A DNA stretch of 64,000 nucleotides from Candidatus Caenarcanales bacterium (lineage in GTDB: Bacteria; Cyanobacteriota; Vampirovibrionia; LMEP-6097): assembly GCA_022447685.1 (NCBI GenBank), contig JAKVAO010000001.1, positions 1 through 64,000 on the forward strand, read 5' to 3'. Below are positions 34,077 to 43,524 of this stretch, piece by piece. Made by a program: the position numbers and the translations under genes. How positions within the stretch are numbered: the stretch's first letter is position 1; each line of letters begins with the position of its first letter. Under the pieces are notes generated by a model. The model was not told the DNA's origin and made no database searches. It saw nothing but the letters and a program-made list of their open reading frames with translations.

Positions 34077-34805
34077 ATGACAGAACTTTTAGAGAAATCC
34101 GTAGTTAAGATTGAAGATCTTAAAGCTGACTTGGGTCCTTTGGGATATATGGAGCTTTTGGATACTATGGGAGATGACCTTAGTATTGTTAACGCTGCTA
34201 GAGTTTCTTATAACAAAATCTCTGATAACTTTGAAGCTAAGGATAAGAAGCTTGTGAAGTTCTTGGCTAAACATAAGCACTGGACTCCATTTGAACAAAA
34301 TGCTATTAAGTTTAGAGTTAAATGTCCAATCTATATCGCCCGTCAGTGGATGAAGCACAGATGTTGGGTTTTTAATGAAATTAGTGCAAGATATACCGTC
34401 TTTGATAACACTATTTATACTCCAGAAGCTTTCAGAGAGCAGGCTGAGAAGAATAAACAAGCAAGTGTTGAAGCTTCAGATGAATTGAATCAAGCTGAGG
34501 CAAACAAGATTTATGAAAATGCTTACAAAGTATCTTTAGATGCTTACAATAAACTTCTTGATCTAGGAGTCTGCCGTGAACAGGCTAGAGGGGTATTGCC
34601 TGTTGGTTCTCATACTGAATTTATTACTACTGTTAACCTAAGAAATTATATGCACTGGTATAACTTAAGAGCACCTAAAGATGCTCAGTGGGAAATTCAA
34701 CAATACGCTAAGGCGTCTATAGAGCTTGTGAAGACTAAATTCCCTGTTGCTATTGAGTGTTTCGAGGAATTGAAGCACGAAGAACTTGAAGAAGCTAAAA
34801 TATAA
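34077..34805 (+). CDS. thyX: flavin-dependent thymidylate synthase ThyX
   Basis: ThyX methylates dUMP to dTMP with FAD, NADPH and methylene-tetrahydrofolate. 242 aa. The ThyX motif (R)HR-x7-S is present as KHRCWVFNEIS, followed by ARY; the first Arg of the classical motif is Lys here. CPIYIARQW, KFLAKHKHWTPFE and VLPVGSHTEF also match. No thyA is seen in the window. The neighbouring Ca/Na exchanger starts 3 nt downstream. Confidence 0.95.
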   Translation: MTELLEKSVVKIEDLKADLGPLGYMELLDTMGDDLSIVNAARVSYNKISDNFEAKDKKLVKFLAKHKHWTPFEQNAIKFRVKCPIYIARQWMKHRCWVFNEISARYTVFDNTIYTPEAFREQAEKNKQASVEASDELNQAEANKIYENAYKVSLDAYNKLLDLGVCREQARGVLPVGSHTEFITTVNLRNYMHWYNLRAPKDAQWEIQQYAKASIELVKTKFPVAIECFEELKHEELEEAKI

Positions 34806-34808
34806 TTA

Positions 34809-35840
34809 GTGTTTTTAGTTTTTGGGAAAATCATACTTTTACTTGCAGCTATTTTAATAGTCTGTTTGTGGTTTACTAATGCGGTTGAAAACTTAGGAGT
34901 TAGGCTCAAGCTCGGAGAACAAGTTGTTGGTAGCTTGCTTGCTGCTATTGGAACGGCTTTGCCTGAAACTCTCTTGCCTATTATTGCAATTATGCTTGCC
35001 GGTGTTCATAGCCAAGGCGATCCGAAAACTGAAATTGCTATTGGTTCTATTATTGGGGCTCCGTTCCTATTATCTACACTTGCATTGTTTTTATTAGGAC
35101 TTGCGGTTTTAGTTAATTACCAGAAAAGAAAAAATCTTGATCTCAAAGTCTGTCACAAGCATATAACCAAAGATTTAAGTTATTTTTTGCTTGCATTATT
35201 GGTAGCTGTATCTGCAACTTTTTTTCAGACTCAAGTGATTAAAACATCTTTTGCTGTTGTATTGGTTGCTATATATGTTATTTACTTTATCACTACTCTG
35301 AGGGAGGGAAGTGAGGCTGCTCACGATGAAGCTGAAGACGATGTTGATCAGTTATATATTTCGAGCTTCTCTGTTGCTGGTTTCCGTTTGCCGTCTAATT
35401 TATTTTGGATGATTTTCCAGCTTTTCTTGTCTTTGGCAGGGATTGTTGTTTTTGCTCATGAGTTTATTCTAGAAATTGAGAAAGCATCAATGGCTTTAAA
35501 TGTTAGTCCATTGATTTTGAGTTTGATCATTGCTCCGATTGCAACAGAGCTTCCAGAGAAAGTTAATAGTTGGTTTTGGGCAAGTTCAGGTAAGGATGGC
35601 TTAGCACTTGGAAATATAACCGGCGCTATGGTTTTTCAATCTGCAATACCTTGTGCTGTGGGGGTTAGTTTGACTCCTTGGAATTTAGATTCTCATACAA
35701 TTTTCTGTGTAATTTTGACTATACTTTCAGCTTCAATAATGCTTTTTTCATTAAAAGTTTTTAAAAAAGTACATGCGGCAACATTAACTTTTATGGGATT
35801 CCTGTATTTGCTTTATTTAGTTGCTATAATCCTATTCTAG
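34809..35840 (+). CDS. Ca2+/Na+ (or H+) exchanger family membrane protein
   Basis: 343 aa from GTG 34809, about ten transmembrane helices in two related halves. The alpha repeats carry the diagnostic acidic motifs: GTALPETLLP in the first half and APIATELPEKVNSW in the second, the Glu residues that coordinate the cation. A loop near the middle is rich in acidic residues (EAAHDEAEDDVDQ). Ion exchange, probably Ca2+ extrusion, is inferred from the family. Confidence 0.85.
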   Translation: MFLVFGKIILLLAAILIVCLWFTNAVENLGVRLKLGEQVVGSLLAAIGTALPETLLPIIAIMLAGVHSQGDPKTEIAIGSIIGAPFLLSTLALFLLGLAVLVNYQKRKNLDLKVCHKHITKDLSYFLLALLVAVSATFFQTQVIKTSFAVVLVAIYVIYFITTLREGSEAAHDEAEDDVDQLYISSFSVAGFRLPSNLFWMIFQLFLSLAGIVVFAHEFILEIEKASMALNVSPLILSLIIAPIATELPEKVNSWFWASSGKDGLALGNITGAMVFQSAIPCAVGVSLTPWNLDSHTIFCVILTILSASIMLFSLKVFKKVHAATLTFMGFLYLLYLVAIILF

Positions 35841-35878
35841 GTTTTTAAGATTTATTCTTAAGGAGATTCTTAAATCAT

Positions 35879-36766
35879 ATGACTCAACATATTACAGGTG
35901 AAATTTTAGGACAGTCCGTTCATGTGGACACTCTTTATTATGCATGGGCTTCTATGGCAGTTATTCTAGCTGTAGCTATATTCTTGAGCGCTGGTTTAAG
36001 TAATGACCCTGAGAAATATGGTGCAAGACAGCTTATTTCTGAAGGTTTGTATTCTTTTTTTGCTTCATTGGTTAGAGACCAAATTGGTAAGCGTGGAGAG
36101 AGATATATTGCACTTATAGGATCTATATTTATTTTTATTTTGGTGAATTATTATGCTGGGCTTCTTCCATGGAAACTTGGAGAGTTTTTCCCATGGTGGC
36201 CAAAGCTTCCATCTGAGCATGGAGCACACGCTGCAGGGGCTCATACTACTGCTACTGCTCACGCTGTTGAAGCTCATGGAGCTGCAGTTGCAGAGCATGT
36301 TCATTCAGCAAGTGAATCTGTAGCTAGCCATGCTGCTCATATCTGGCATGGTGCTAGTACTTGTGCTGATATTAATGTTCCAGCAGCACTCGCTATTCTT
36401 GTAGTTGTGATTTATTTCTTCTCAGGTGCAATGATTGGTGGTTGGAAGTATATTCAAATGTTTTTACCTATTAATTACAACAAAGGTAAAGGTATTAGCT
36501 TAAATTTAATGTGTCTAATTGAAATCATGGATTTAGCTATTAGACCACTTACTCTTACACTTCGACTTTTTGCAAATACAGTTGCTGGTGAGACTTTACT
36601 TGCTACATTTATAGGTTTAGTTGCTTTAGTTCTACCTATAGTTGTTCTAGGTTTTGAGATGTTTGTAGGTGTTTTACAAGCATTCTTATTCACTATACTT
36701 ACTTGTGTTTATGTTGGTGGTGCGGTGCAGCATGCTGAGCATCTTATCCATGATGAGCATCATTAA
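35879..36766 (+). CDS. atpB: ATP synthase F0 subunit a with His-rich insert
   Basis: 295 aa, preceded by AAGGAGA. The conserved half-channel helix is intact: RPLTLTLRLFANTVAGETLL carries the essential Arg, and the following helix (EMFVGVLQAFLFTILTCVYV) is typical. Unusual: residues about 113-158 form an Ala/His-rich soluble loop with ten His (for example HGAHAAGAH, HAVEAHG, SHAAHIWHG) between the second and third helices, and the C-terminus ends DEHH. Subunit a normally lacks this. No atpE, atpF or other ATP synthase gene follows; the next gene is a permease. Confidence 0.93.
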   Translation: MTQHITGEILGQSVHVDTLYYAWASMAVILAVAIFLSAGLSNDPEKYGARQLISEGLYSFFASLVRDQIGKRGERYIALIGSIFIFILVNYYAGLLPWKLGEFFPWWPKLPSEHGAHAAGAHTTATAHAVEAHGAAVAEHVHSASESVASHAAHIWHGASTCADINVPAALAILVVVIYFFSGAMIGGWKYIQMFLPINYNKGKGISLNLMCLIEIMDLAIRPLTLTLRLFANTVAGETLLATFIGLVALVLPIVVLGFEMFVGVLQAFLFTILTCVYVGGAVQHAEHLIHDEHH

Positions 36767-36909
36767 TTAGATCAGCATCTGAACTTAGTCTACTTCGTTT
36801 TTTATGATTTTCTAATACTCAAGCTAAACTAGGCTCCGTTTACCCAATCATAAAATGCCTTGTGTCTTAAGCCCAGCTACTAATCTAAAAAAATACATAA
36901 TCTGTATTT

Positions 36910-37833
36910 TTGCTATACTTTAGTCTACAAGTGTTTCTTAAACATTCTTTACACATATTAGCTGAAATTTTACCGGTCTTCTTAATAGCGGTAATTTGCT
37001 CTTCGTTAATAGATCTTTATCTACCGAATAACTATTTTGAAAAAATTGAGCAAAGCTTCATCGCAGGTTCACAATTTAAATCCAAGCTTGGTCTTATAGT
37101 TGCAGCTATACTTGGTGCTTTAATTCCCATCTGTACCTGTGGCATGATTCCTCTTGCTATAGGTCTTTTAAGAAAGAAGCTTAACTGGAAATATATTTTG
37201 GCTTTTTTGCTTGCTGGTAATGCTTGTAGTATTTTTGCTTTGATTTTGAATTTGGGGGTTCTAGGTTGGGAATCAACTATATGGCGTTTTAATTTTGCGG
37301 TCTTGTTTGCAGTTATCAATGTGATATTATTTTCTTTACTGTATAGTGAATCAATTGAAAATATTATTGAAAGCAAGCTTCAAGAAACTGAAGAAAAGAA
37401 ACACTGTTGCGGTCCTAAAGTTTCTAAATTAAAGAAAATATGGTCTGACTTAAAAGAAACTAGCTTTCAGTTTCTACCATGGATAATTTTTGCAGTTTTA
37501 GTCGCAAGCCTAATGCACTTTAATCATGATTTTGTTTTAGCTAAAACAGGAGAACTTTTACAAAATGAGTTGATTAGCCCATTTTTTCTTTCTTTGATTG
37601 CTTTTCCACTTTATCTCTGCGCTGGTGCTGATGTTGCCATGAGTGCTGAATTCTTAGATTTAGGAATTGCACTAGGTTCAGTTTTAGCTTTTATGACTGC
37701 AAGCCCTGGAGTGAATTTCACTACTTTGGTTGTTTATAAACAGGCTTTTGATTTACGCGTGGCTATAGCACTTACGGTTTTTCCTGTTGTGGTTATAAGT
37801 TTACTTGGCTTGATTTTTAATTTGCTTACTTAG
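36910..37833 (+). CDS. DUF318 / YraQ-like permease
   Basis: 307 aa with about eight helices. The start is uncertain (TTG 36910 or GTG 36931). Hallmarks: GALIPICTCGMIPLAIGLL in the first half and FPLYLCAGADVAMSAEFLDLG in the second, the two Cys-containing re-entrant-like motifs of the PF03773 family. A cytoplasmic loop has a CC motif (KKHCCGPK). Members are suspected to move metals or arsenic-type compounds; the substrate is unknown here. The 140 bp upstream show no clear promoter. Confidence 0.85.
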   Translation: MLYFSLQVFLKHSLHILAEILPVFLIAVICSSLIDLYLPNNYFEKIEQSFIAGSQFKSKLGLIVAAILGALIPICTCGMIPLAIGLLRKKLNWKYILAFLLAGNACSIFALILNLGVLGWESTIWRFNFAVLFAVINVILFSLLYSESIENIIESKLQETEEKKHCCGPKVSKLKKIWSDLKETSFQFLPWIIFAVLVASLMHFNHDFVLAKTGELLQNELISPFFLSLIAFPLYLCAGADVAMSAEFLDLGIALGSVLAFMTASPGVNFTTLVVYKQAFDLRVAIALTVFPVVVISLLGLIFNLLT

Positions 37834-37854
37834 TTTTAAAGAATTAAAATATAT

Positions 37855-39954
37855 ATGAATATGAGTGTGAATGTGGAAGATTTAAATCTATTAAAAGAAA
37901 AATACTCTGAACTACAAAGTAAATTAAAACATTGGAGTCATAAATACTATATTGAAAATATAAGTGAAGTCGAAGATGCTGTCTATGACGCTCACATTGA
38001 GGAGCTTAAAGTCTTAGAGGCAGAGTATCCAAATTTAATTGAGGCAGATAGTATCACTAAAATTATAGGCTCCGGTTTTTATCAGACTAGTTTTACTAAA
38101 ACATATCATTTGGAGAAAATGATGAGTCTTGATAATGCTTTTGGTGAAGAGGATATTAGGGATTGGGAAGCTAAAATTAATAGAATGATAGGCGAAGAAA
38201 CACCTCGTCAATATGTTTTTGAGTTGAAGATTGATGGCTTGAGTATTGCGATTGATTATAAAAATGGCAAACTTTATCGTGGTGCTACTCGTGGCAACGG
38301 TAAAGTGGGCGAAGATGTTACTGCTAACTTGATGACGATAAAATCTTTACCTAAGAAGATTCCTGTAGAGCTTTTGGTGCAGCAAGATTTTTCGATTCGT
38401 GGTGAAGTTTATTTGCCGAAAGAAGATTTTAAGAAAATTAATGCTGAGCGTGAGAAACAAAGTCTAGATCTTTATGCTAATCCTCGTAATACTGCTTCTG
38501 GAGCGTTAAGGCAGCTTGACCCTAAAGTTACTGCTTCTCGTAATTTGGATGCTATTTTTTATAATTATTTTCCTTATAATAATTTAGGCTATGCTGAGAC
38601 TGAGAAGGCTAAGTCTTCTATCGCTTCAATTAATGAGCATTATAGCTCCCTAGAATATCTTGAAAAACTAGGCTTTCACACGAATAAAGAACATAATTAT
38701 CTTTGTAACAATATAGATCAAGTAATTAAATTATATAAAGAATGGCAAGAGAAAAAAGATACTTTAGATTTTGAAATTGATGGTGCTGTAGTTAAAGTTA
38801 ACCAATTAGATTTACAAAAAACTTTAGGTGAAACGAGTAAAGCTCCTCGCTGGGCTACTGCTCTAAAATTTAGTGCTGAAGAAGCCTTAACCCGTGTTAT
38901 ATCTATAGATATGGAAGTTGGTAGAACTGGAGCTATTACTCCTGTCGCTAATTTGGAGCCAGTTTTACTGGCGGGAACTACTGTTAAAAGAGCTACAATT
39001 CATAATTTTGACCAAGTAGATAGGCTTGGGGTGAAAGTTGGAGACTTTGTTCTAGTGCGTAAAGCTGGAGAAATTATTCCTGAGATTATTAAGATAGAAG
39101 AAGATAGGCGTGGACAAAGTATCAACGGTGAAACTATTGAGCTTGTTGATATTTCTCGTCCTGGACACTGTCCTGTCTGTGGTACTGCTCTAGAGCAGGA
39201 AGATACTATACTCAGATGCCCTAATATTGTAGGTTGTGCAGCACAGATACAGAGAAGAATAGAACACTGGGCTTCTAAAAAAGCTATGGATATCGCTGGG
39301 CTTGGTCCAGTAGTAGTAGAACAATTACTAGTTGAAAAATTAATTAAGAATCCTTTTGATCTTTATAAACTTAAATTTGATGACTTAGCCCCATTGGAGC
39401 GTATGGCTGAGAAATCTGTGAATAATTTACTTATTGCTTTAGAAAACAGTCGCGAAATGCCTTTTCATAGATTCCTCCATGCTTTAGGAATTAAACATGT
39501 CGGTTTAAATGTTTCAGAATTGATCGCCTCAGTTTATCCAAGTCTCTTTGAGCTTGAAAAAGAAGTTCTAGGAAACCATGGTGTAGATTTGTTGAAGTTA
39601 GATGGTCTTGGAGAGAAGATTTTAAATTCTTTAAAACAGTTTTTTGAATCAGAGATTTATGCTCAGGTTAAACAAGATTATATTGATTTAGGTTTTGATT
39701 TTAAAGAATTAGTGAAACGGGAACTTTCTGATAAGTTTGCAGGATTGATTTTTGTTATTACTGGAACTCTTTCAGAGAGTAGATCATACTTTGAGAAGAT
39801 TATTAAAGATAATGGCGGTAAGGTGAGTTCAAGTGTTTCCAAAAAGACTTCATATTTACTTTGTGGTAATGAAGCTGGCTCTAAGCTTAGTAAAGCCCAG
39901 GACTTGGGTGTGAAAGTGCTTTCTGAAGAGAAATTTAGAGAACTAAATACCTAA
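37855..39954 (+). CDS. ligA: NAD-dependent DNA ligase LigA
   Basis: 699 aa. Domain order: Ia with YY-type NMN-binding residues, adenylation domain with the active-site Lys in FELKIDGLSI, OB fold (RTGAITPVANLEPV), four-Cys Zn finger (CPVCGTALEQEDTILRC then CAAQ), HhH repeats (LKLDGLGEKIL, FHRFLHALGI), and a C-terminal BRCT domain (FAGLIFVITGTL). Seals nicks during replication. It follows the permease by 21 nt and converges with typA without overlap. Confidence 0.98.
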   Translation: MNMSVNVEDLNLLKEKYSELQSKLKHWSHKYYIENISEVEDAVYDAHIEELKVLEAEYPNLIEADSITKIIGSGFYQTSFTKTYHLEKMMSLDNAFGEEDIRDWEAKINRMIGEETPRQYVFELKIDGLSIAIDYKNGKLYRGATRGNGKVGEDVTANLMTIKSLPKKIPVELLVQQDFSIRGEVYLPKEDFKKINAEREKQSLDLYANPRNTASGALRQLDPKVTASRNLDAIFYNYFPYNNLGYAETEKAKSSIASINEHYSSLEYLEKLGFHTNKEHNYLCNNIDQVIKLYKEWQEKKDTLDFEIDGAVVKVNQLDLQKTLGETSKAPRWATALKFSAEEALTRVISIDMEVGRTGAITPVANLEPVLLAGTTVKRATIHNFDQVDRLGVKVGDFVLVRKAGEIIPEIIKIEEDRRGQSINGETIELVDISRPGHCPVCGTALEQEDTILRCPNIVGCAAQIQRRIEHWASKKAMDIAGLGPVVVEQLLVEKLIKNPFDLYKLKFDDLAPLERMAEKSVNNLLIALENSREMPFHRFLHALGIKHVGLNVSELIASVYPSLFELEKEVLGNHGVDLLKLDGLGEKILNSLKQFFESEIYAQVKQDYIDLGFDFKELVKRELSDKFAGLIFVITGTLSESRSYFEKIIKDNGGKVSSSVSKKTSYLLCGNEAGSKLSKAQDLGVKVLSEEKFRELNT

Positions 39955-41784
39955 CTAACCCATCATTGCATTCTTACGGTGAGCTTTCTTATCAAGAATC
40001 TTCTTGCGTAGGCGAATTTTCTCAGGAGTAACCTCAACTAACTCTTCATCATTTATATAAACTAAAGCTTCTTCTAATTTAACTTGTCTAGGAGCTTTTA
40101 ACTGAACTAAAACATCAGCTCCAGCTGATCTCATGTTAGTGAGTGCTTTTTCTTTAGTAAGGTTTAGCTCAATATCTTGTACTTTATTGGCTTCACCAAC
40201 TATCATTCCTTTGTAAACTTTATCTGTAGGCTTAACGAAGAAAACACCTCTGTCTGAGAAGTTTTCAAGAGCATAACTAGTAGCTGCTCCCTCTTCAAGG
40301 TTCACTAGTACACCCATTCTTACTTTATCGATGTCACCAGCATACGGCTTATACTCATAGTAAGAGTGAGTCATGATACCAGTACCTTTAGTAATTCTGA
40401 TGAACTCAGTGCTGAAACCAATTAGACCACGAGTAGGAACTAAGAATTTAAGAAGAGTACGTCCATGAAGTGTATTCATGAAAGTCATCTCAGCTTTTCT
40501 CTTACCAAGTCTTTCTATACAAGAACCAGAGAATTCATCTTCTACATCTATAATTAATTCTTCATAAGGCTCATGAATTTTACCGTCGATATTTTTCTGT
40601 ATTACTCTTGGTTTTCCTACTTGGAATTCATAACCCTCTCTTCTCATAGTTTCTATAAGAATACCTAAGTGAAGTTCACCACGACCTGCTACTAGAAATG
40701 AATCAGTGTTTTCTGTAGGAGTAACTTTTAATGCTACATTAGTTTCTAATTCTTTATCTAGTCTATCTTTGATCTGTCTTGAAGTTACGAACTTCCCTTC
40801 TAAACCAGCAAATGGACTAGAGTTAACTGAGAAAATCATTTCTAGAGTAGGCTCATCAACTTTAATAGAAGGAAGCGCTTCAGTTAAAGTCGCGTCACAG
40901 ACTGTATCTCCGATATTACCTTCAGGCATACCTGCGAGCATAACTATCATCCCAGCGCTTGCTGTTTCTAATTCAACTTTTTCTAAACCATGAAAACCAT
41001 AGATCTTTGCGATTTTCTTTTTAGAAATACTTTTTTCACCATCTTCGTCTGTTTTGATGAGGTTCATTTGTTGGTTAACAGAAACTGTACCGTTTAAAAT
41101 CCTTCCTACAAGTAATCTTCCCAAGTATTCATTAGAGTCTAAACTTACAGTTTGGAATAGGAAAGGCTCTTCAATATTACCTTCTGGAGGAGGAACTTCT
41201 TTCAAGATAGTATCTAGAATTACTTCCATGCCAGCATCTTCATCTTCCAGTTCAGCTTTAGCCATACCATTTACACCAGAAGCGTATACGATAGGGAATT
41301 CGATTTGATCATCATCAGCGCCTAGATCTATGAATAGTTCAAGAACTTCATCAATTACTCTTGCTGGATCTGAATTAGGCTTATCAACTTTATTGATAAC
41401 TAAGATCGGTTTTAAACCTTGCTCAAAAGCTTTCTTCAAAACAAATCTAGTCTGAGGCATAGGTCCTTCAAAGGCATCTACCAAAAGTAAACAACCTTGC
41501 ACCATACCTAGGACACGTTCTACCTCTCCACCGAAGTCCGAGTGACCTGGGGTATCCACGATATTAATAGTTTGGTCTTTATACTTAACAGAAGTGTTTT
41601 TACTTAGAATCGTAATGCCACGCTCTTTTTCTAGAGGGTTACTATCCATAACGCAAACTTCATGTTCTTTATGTGCAGCGAAGCAATTAGTCTGCTCTAA
41701 AATAGCGTCTAAAAGAGTTGTCTTTCCGTGGTCAACGTGAGCGATAATCGCGATATTTCTAATATTTTCAGTTTTTGGAGGCAT
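39955..41784 (-). CDS. typA: ribosome-associated GTPase TypA/BipA
   Basis: 609 aa translation-factor GTPase. G1 AHVDHGKTT, G3 DTPGHSDF, G4 NKVDKP, followed by EF-G-like domains and the unique C-terminal domain (GLIGFSTEFIRITKGTG). BipA helps 50S assembly and stress-dependent translation. It stands alone on the minus strand between ligA and a small plus-strand gene. Confidence 0.97.
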   Translation of the reverse strand: MPPKTENIRNIAIIAHVDHGKTTLLDAILEQTNCFAAHKEHEVCVMDSNPLEKERGITILSKNTSVKYKDQTINIVDTPGHSDFGGEVERVLGMVQGCLLLVDAFEGPMPQTRFVLKKAFEQGLKPILVINKVDKPNSDPARVIDEVLELFIDLGADDDQIEFPIVYASGVNGMAKAELEDEDAGMEVILDTILKEVPPPEGNIEEPFLFQTVSLDSNEYLGRLLVGRILNGTVSVNQQMNLIKTDEDGEKSISKKKIAKIYGFHGLEKVELETASAGMIVMLAGMPEGNIGDTVCDATLTEALPSIKVDEPTLEMIFSVNSSPFAGLEGKFVTSRQIKDRLDKELETNVALKVTPTENTDSFLVAGRGELHLGILIETMRREGYEFQVGKPRVIQKNIDGKIHEPYEELIIDVEDEFSGSCIERLGKRKAEMTFMNTLHGRTLLKFLVPTRGLIGFSTEFIRITKGTGIMTHSYYEYKPYAGDIDKVRMGVLVNLEEGAATSYALENFSDRGVFFVKPTDKVYKGMIVGEANKVQDIELNLTKEKALTNMRSAGADVLVQLKAPRQVKLEEALVYINDEELVEVTPEKIRLRKKILDKKAHRKNAMMG

Positions 41785-41940
41785 CGTTTCACGATTTATC
41801 TTACTCTATTTTGCTTATGAAATCTGTTTTTATTTAGCTCACAAATTAAAAATAGATAATCTTTCTAAAAATATTGTCAAAAAATCACAAGAAGCTCTTT
41901 GTATATTTATCAAATTCATTGTTTATATGGAGGCCTGTGC

Positions 41941-42120
41941 GTGAGTGATAACCTGAAATTAATTTATTTGTATCTTAAAAGTACCCCTAAGTGTGTTGAT
42001 AACTTTTACAAACTAGGCTCAGTGCTAAGAGATAGGGATAAAGCAATTATAGATAACTTTAGAAAATTAGAGAGAAACTCAGCAGATTTTCGAGATGACA
42101 ACAGAAAACCTAGAAACTAG
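41941..42120 (+). CDS. small hypothetical protein, 59 aa
   Basis: GTG start at 41941 chosen because TGGAGG lies 8-9 nt upstream; a longer frame from ATG 41899 lacks a ribosome binding site. The product is basic and helical (CVDNFYKLGSVLRDRDKAI), with no family recognised. It is followed 25 nt later by a lipoprotein gene. Confidence 0.5.
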   Translation: MSDNLKLIYLYLKSTPKCVDNFYKLGSVLRDRDKAIIDNFRKLERNSADFRDDNRKPRN

Positions 42121-42145
42121 TATGGCTTTGCTATACTTCTAGATT

Positions 42146-42691
42146 ATGAAGCTGTTTTTCACCTCTGTGCTTTGTGCCTTAATTTTTGTTAGTTTTTCGT
42201 GTTCAAATAATAAAGACTTATCTAAATATGATAATACTCGCTTGCCAGTAGGTCCACTTCAGTATCAAGCTTTGGAGGATTGGGATCTAGGAACTCCTGA
42301 TAATTTTATGAGGCTTGAACAGTTTCAGATTCAAGACAATTCTGAGCTAGCAGTTTATTTCTTGCCTGGAGAAGCTGGATCTGTTGACGCTAATATTGCT
42401 AGATGGAAGAAGCAGTTTCTAGCTAATGAAGCCAGAAAAGTTGTTTTTGAAAAAAAATATAACTACAAATCTATACCTCTTACTAAAATTATGATTGAGG
42501 GTGACTATAAGGAGATGGTGAATCCTTTTGATCCTAGTTCCGAGAAAAAAATCAAGGATTCTTGGGCTATGTTTGCAGTAGTAGCTGAACTGGAAGAAGG
42601 AAAGTGGTTTTTCAAAGCTCTAGGTCCTAAGGAAGAATTACTTTCATCCCAGGAAGATATTGATGAATTTGTAAGCACTTTTCGTATTTAA
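42146..42691 (+). CDS. predicted lipoprotein, 181 aa
   Basis: Lipoprotein signal MKLFFTSVLCALIFVSFSC with Cys19 after VSFS. The mature part has a compact alpha/beta fold pattern (DWDLGTPDNFMRLEQFQI, LAVYFLPGEAGSVDANIARW) that recalls 'gluconolactonase-like/PsbP-like' small exported domains without a firm family match. It sits between the small ORF and rmuC. Confidence 0.75.
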   Translation: MKLFFTSVLCALIFVSFSCSNNKDLSKYDNTRLPVGPLQYQALEDWDLGTPDNFMRLEQFQIQDNSELAVYFLPGEAGSVDANIARWKKQFLANEARKVVFEKKYNYKSIPLTKIMIEGDYKEMVNPFDPSSEKKIKDSWAMFAVVAELEEGKWFFKALGPKEELLSSQEDIDEFVSTFRI

Positions 42692-42708
42692 AGATTGATT
42701 GAATATTA

Positions 42709-43524
42709 ATGAACTTTGAGCAAATTTTTAATTTAACTAATTTCCTGATTCTAGTAAATTCTATTTTGTTAATATTAATTACTGCTTTAATATTCTCTCT
42801 TTACCAGAAAGATTCTAAAGCTTCATTTGAGAGAAACTTCTTTGCAAATATCAAAGGACAGGGAATTTGGGGGGAGGAACAGTTAATAAATTTATTGCGA
42901 GAAACTCTTTCCCCTAAGCAATTTGAATTACAATACCAGCTTGACCCTAAAGATGATTATTTTGTTGATGCCGCTGTAAAACTGCCTTTGGCTGAATCTG
43001 AATCAATACTTTTACCTATTGACTCTAAGTTGCCCTTAGAAGATTATTTGAGCTTTCTTAATTCTGGAGCTGAAATTAACTATGCTAATGCAAGGAAATA
43101 TATAAAAAAGATAGAATCTCGTCTTAAGCAAGAAGCCAAGTCTGTGCATTCAAAGTATATTAGAGTCCCTTATACAACTGACTTTGCAATAATTTTTATT
43201 CCCGTAGAATCTCTTTATTACCTACTGGTGCAGAATAGTAATTTCATATATCAGCTAAGAAATGAGTATCGAATCATACTTGCAAGTCCCTCAAGTCTTT
43301 CAACGCTATTAAATGGTATTCAGATATCTTTTAAATACTCAAATTTCACAAAAGACTCTAGAGAGTTCTATGAATCTTATGAACTTTTAAGTAGAGACTT
43401 GGATTCAGTATCTAATTCTTTAGTAAAATCTGAAAAAAAATTGGATGAACTTTATAAAGAGATTCAAGAGATTAAGTCCAGGACTAAGTCTATGAAAAAT
43501 TCTTCTCTAAGCATGCACCAGTAA
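42709..43524 (+). CDS. rmuC: RmuC-family protein (DNA recombination)
   Basis: 271 aa. N-terminal membrane helix (FLILVNSILLILITALIF) and the RmuC domain: KGQGIWGEEQLINLLRETL, VDAAVKLP...LLPIDSKLPLEDY, TDFAIIFIPVESLYYLLVQ, SPSSLSTLLNGI. It has a C-terminal coiled coil but lacks the long N-terminal coiled coil of E. coli RmuC, so it is shorter than most. RmuC limits inversions at short inverted repeats. This is worth noting because a large inverted repeat array is present at 6.2-6.9 kb. The 3' end overlaps holA by 18 nt. Confidence 0.88.
   Translation: MNFEQIFNLTNFLILVNSILLILITALIFSLYQKDSKASFERNFFANIKGQGIWGEEQLINLLRETLSPKQFELQYQLDPKDDYFVDAAVKLPLAESESILLPIDSKLPLEDYLSFLNSGAEINYANARKYIKKIESRLKQEAKSVHSKYIRVPYTTDFAIIFIPVESLYYLLVQNSNFIYQLRNEYRIILASPSSLSTLLNGIQISFKYSNFTKDSREFYESYELLSRDLDSVSNSLVKSEKKLDELYKEIQEIKSRTKSMKNSSLSMHQ

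Noticed and set aside
36767..36909. Terminator after atpB
   Set aside because: TTTATGATT and AATCATAAA can pair but the loop is about 40 nt and no T-run follows.
37032..37376. 114-codon minus-strand ORF inside the DUF318 permease gene
   Set aside because: The plus-strand permease has intact family motifs across the whole stretch; the reverse frame has no known pattern.
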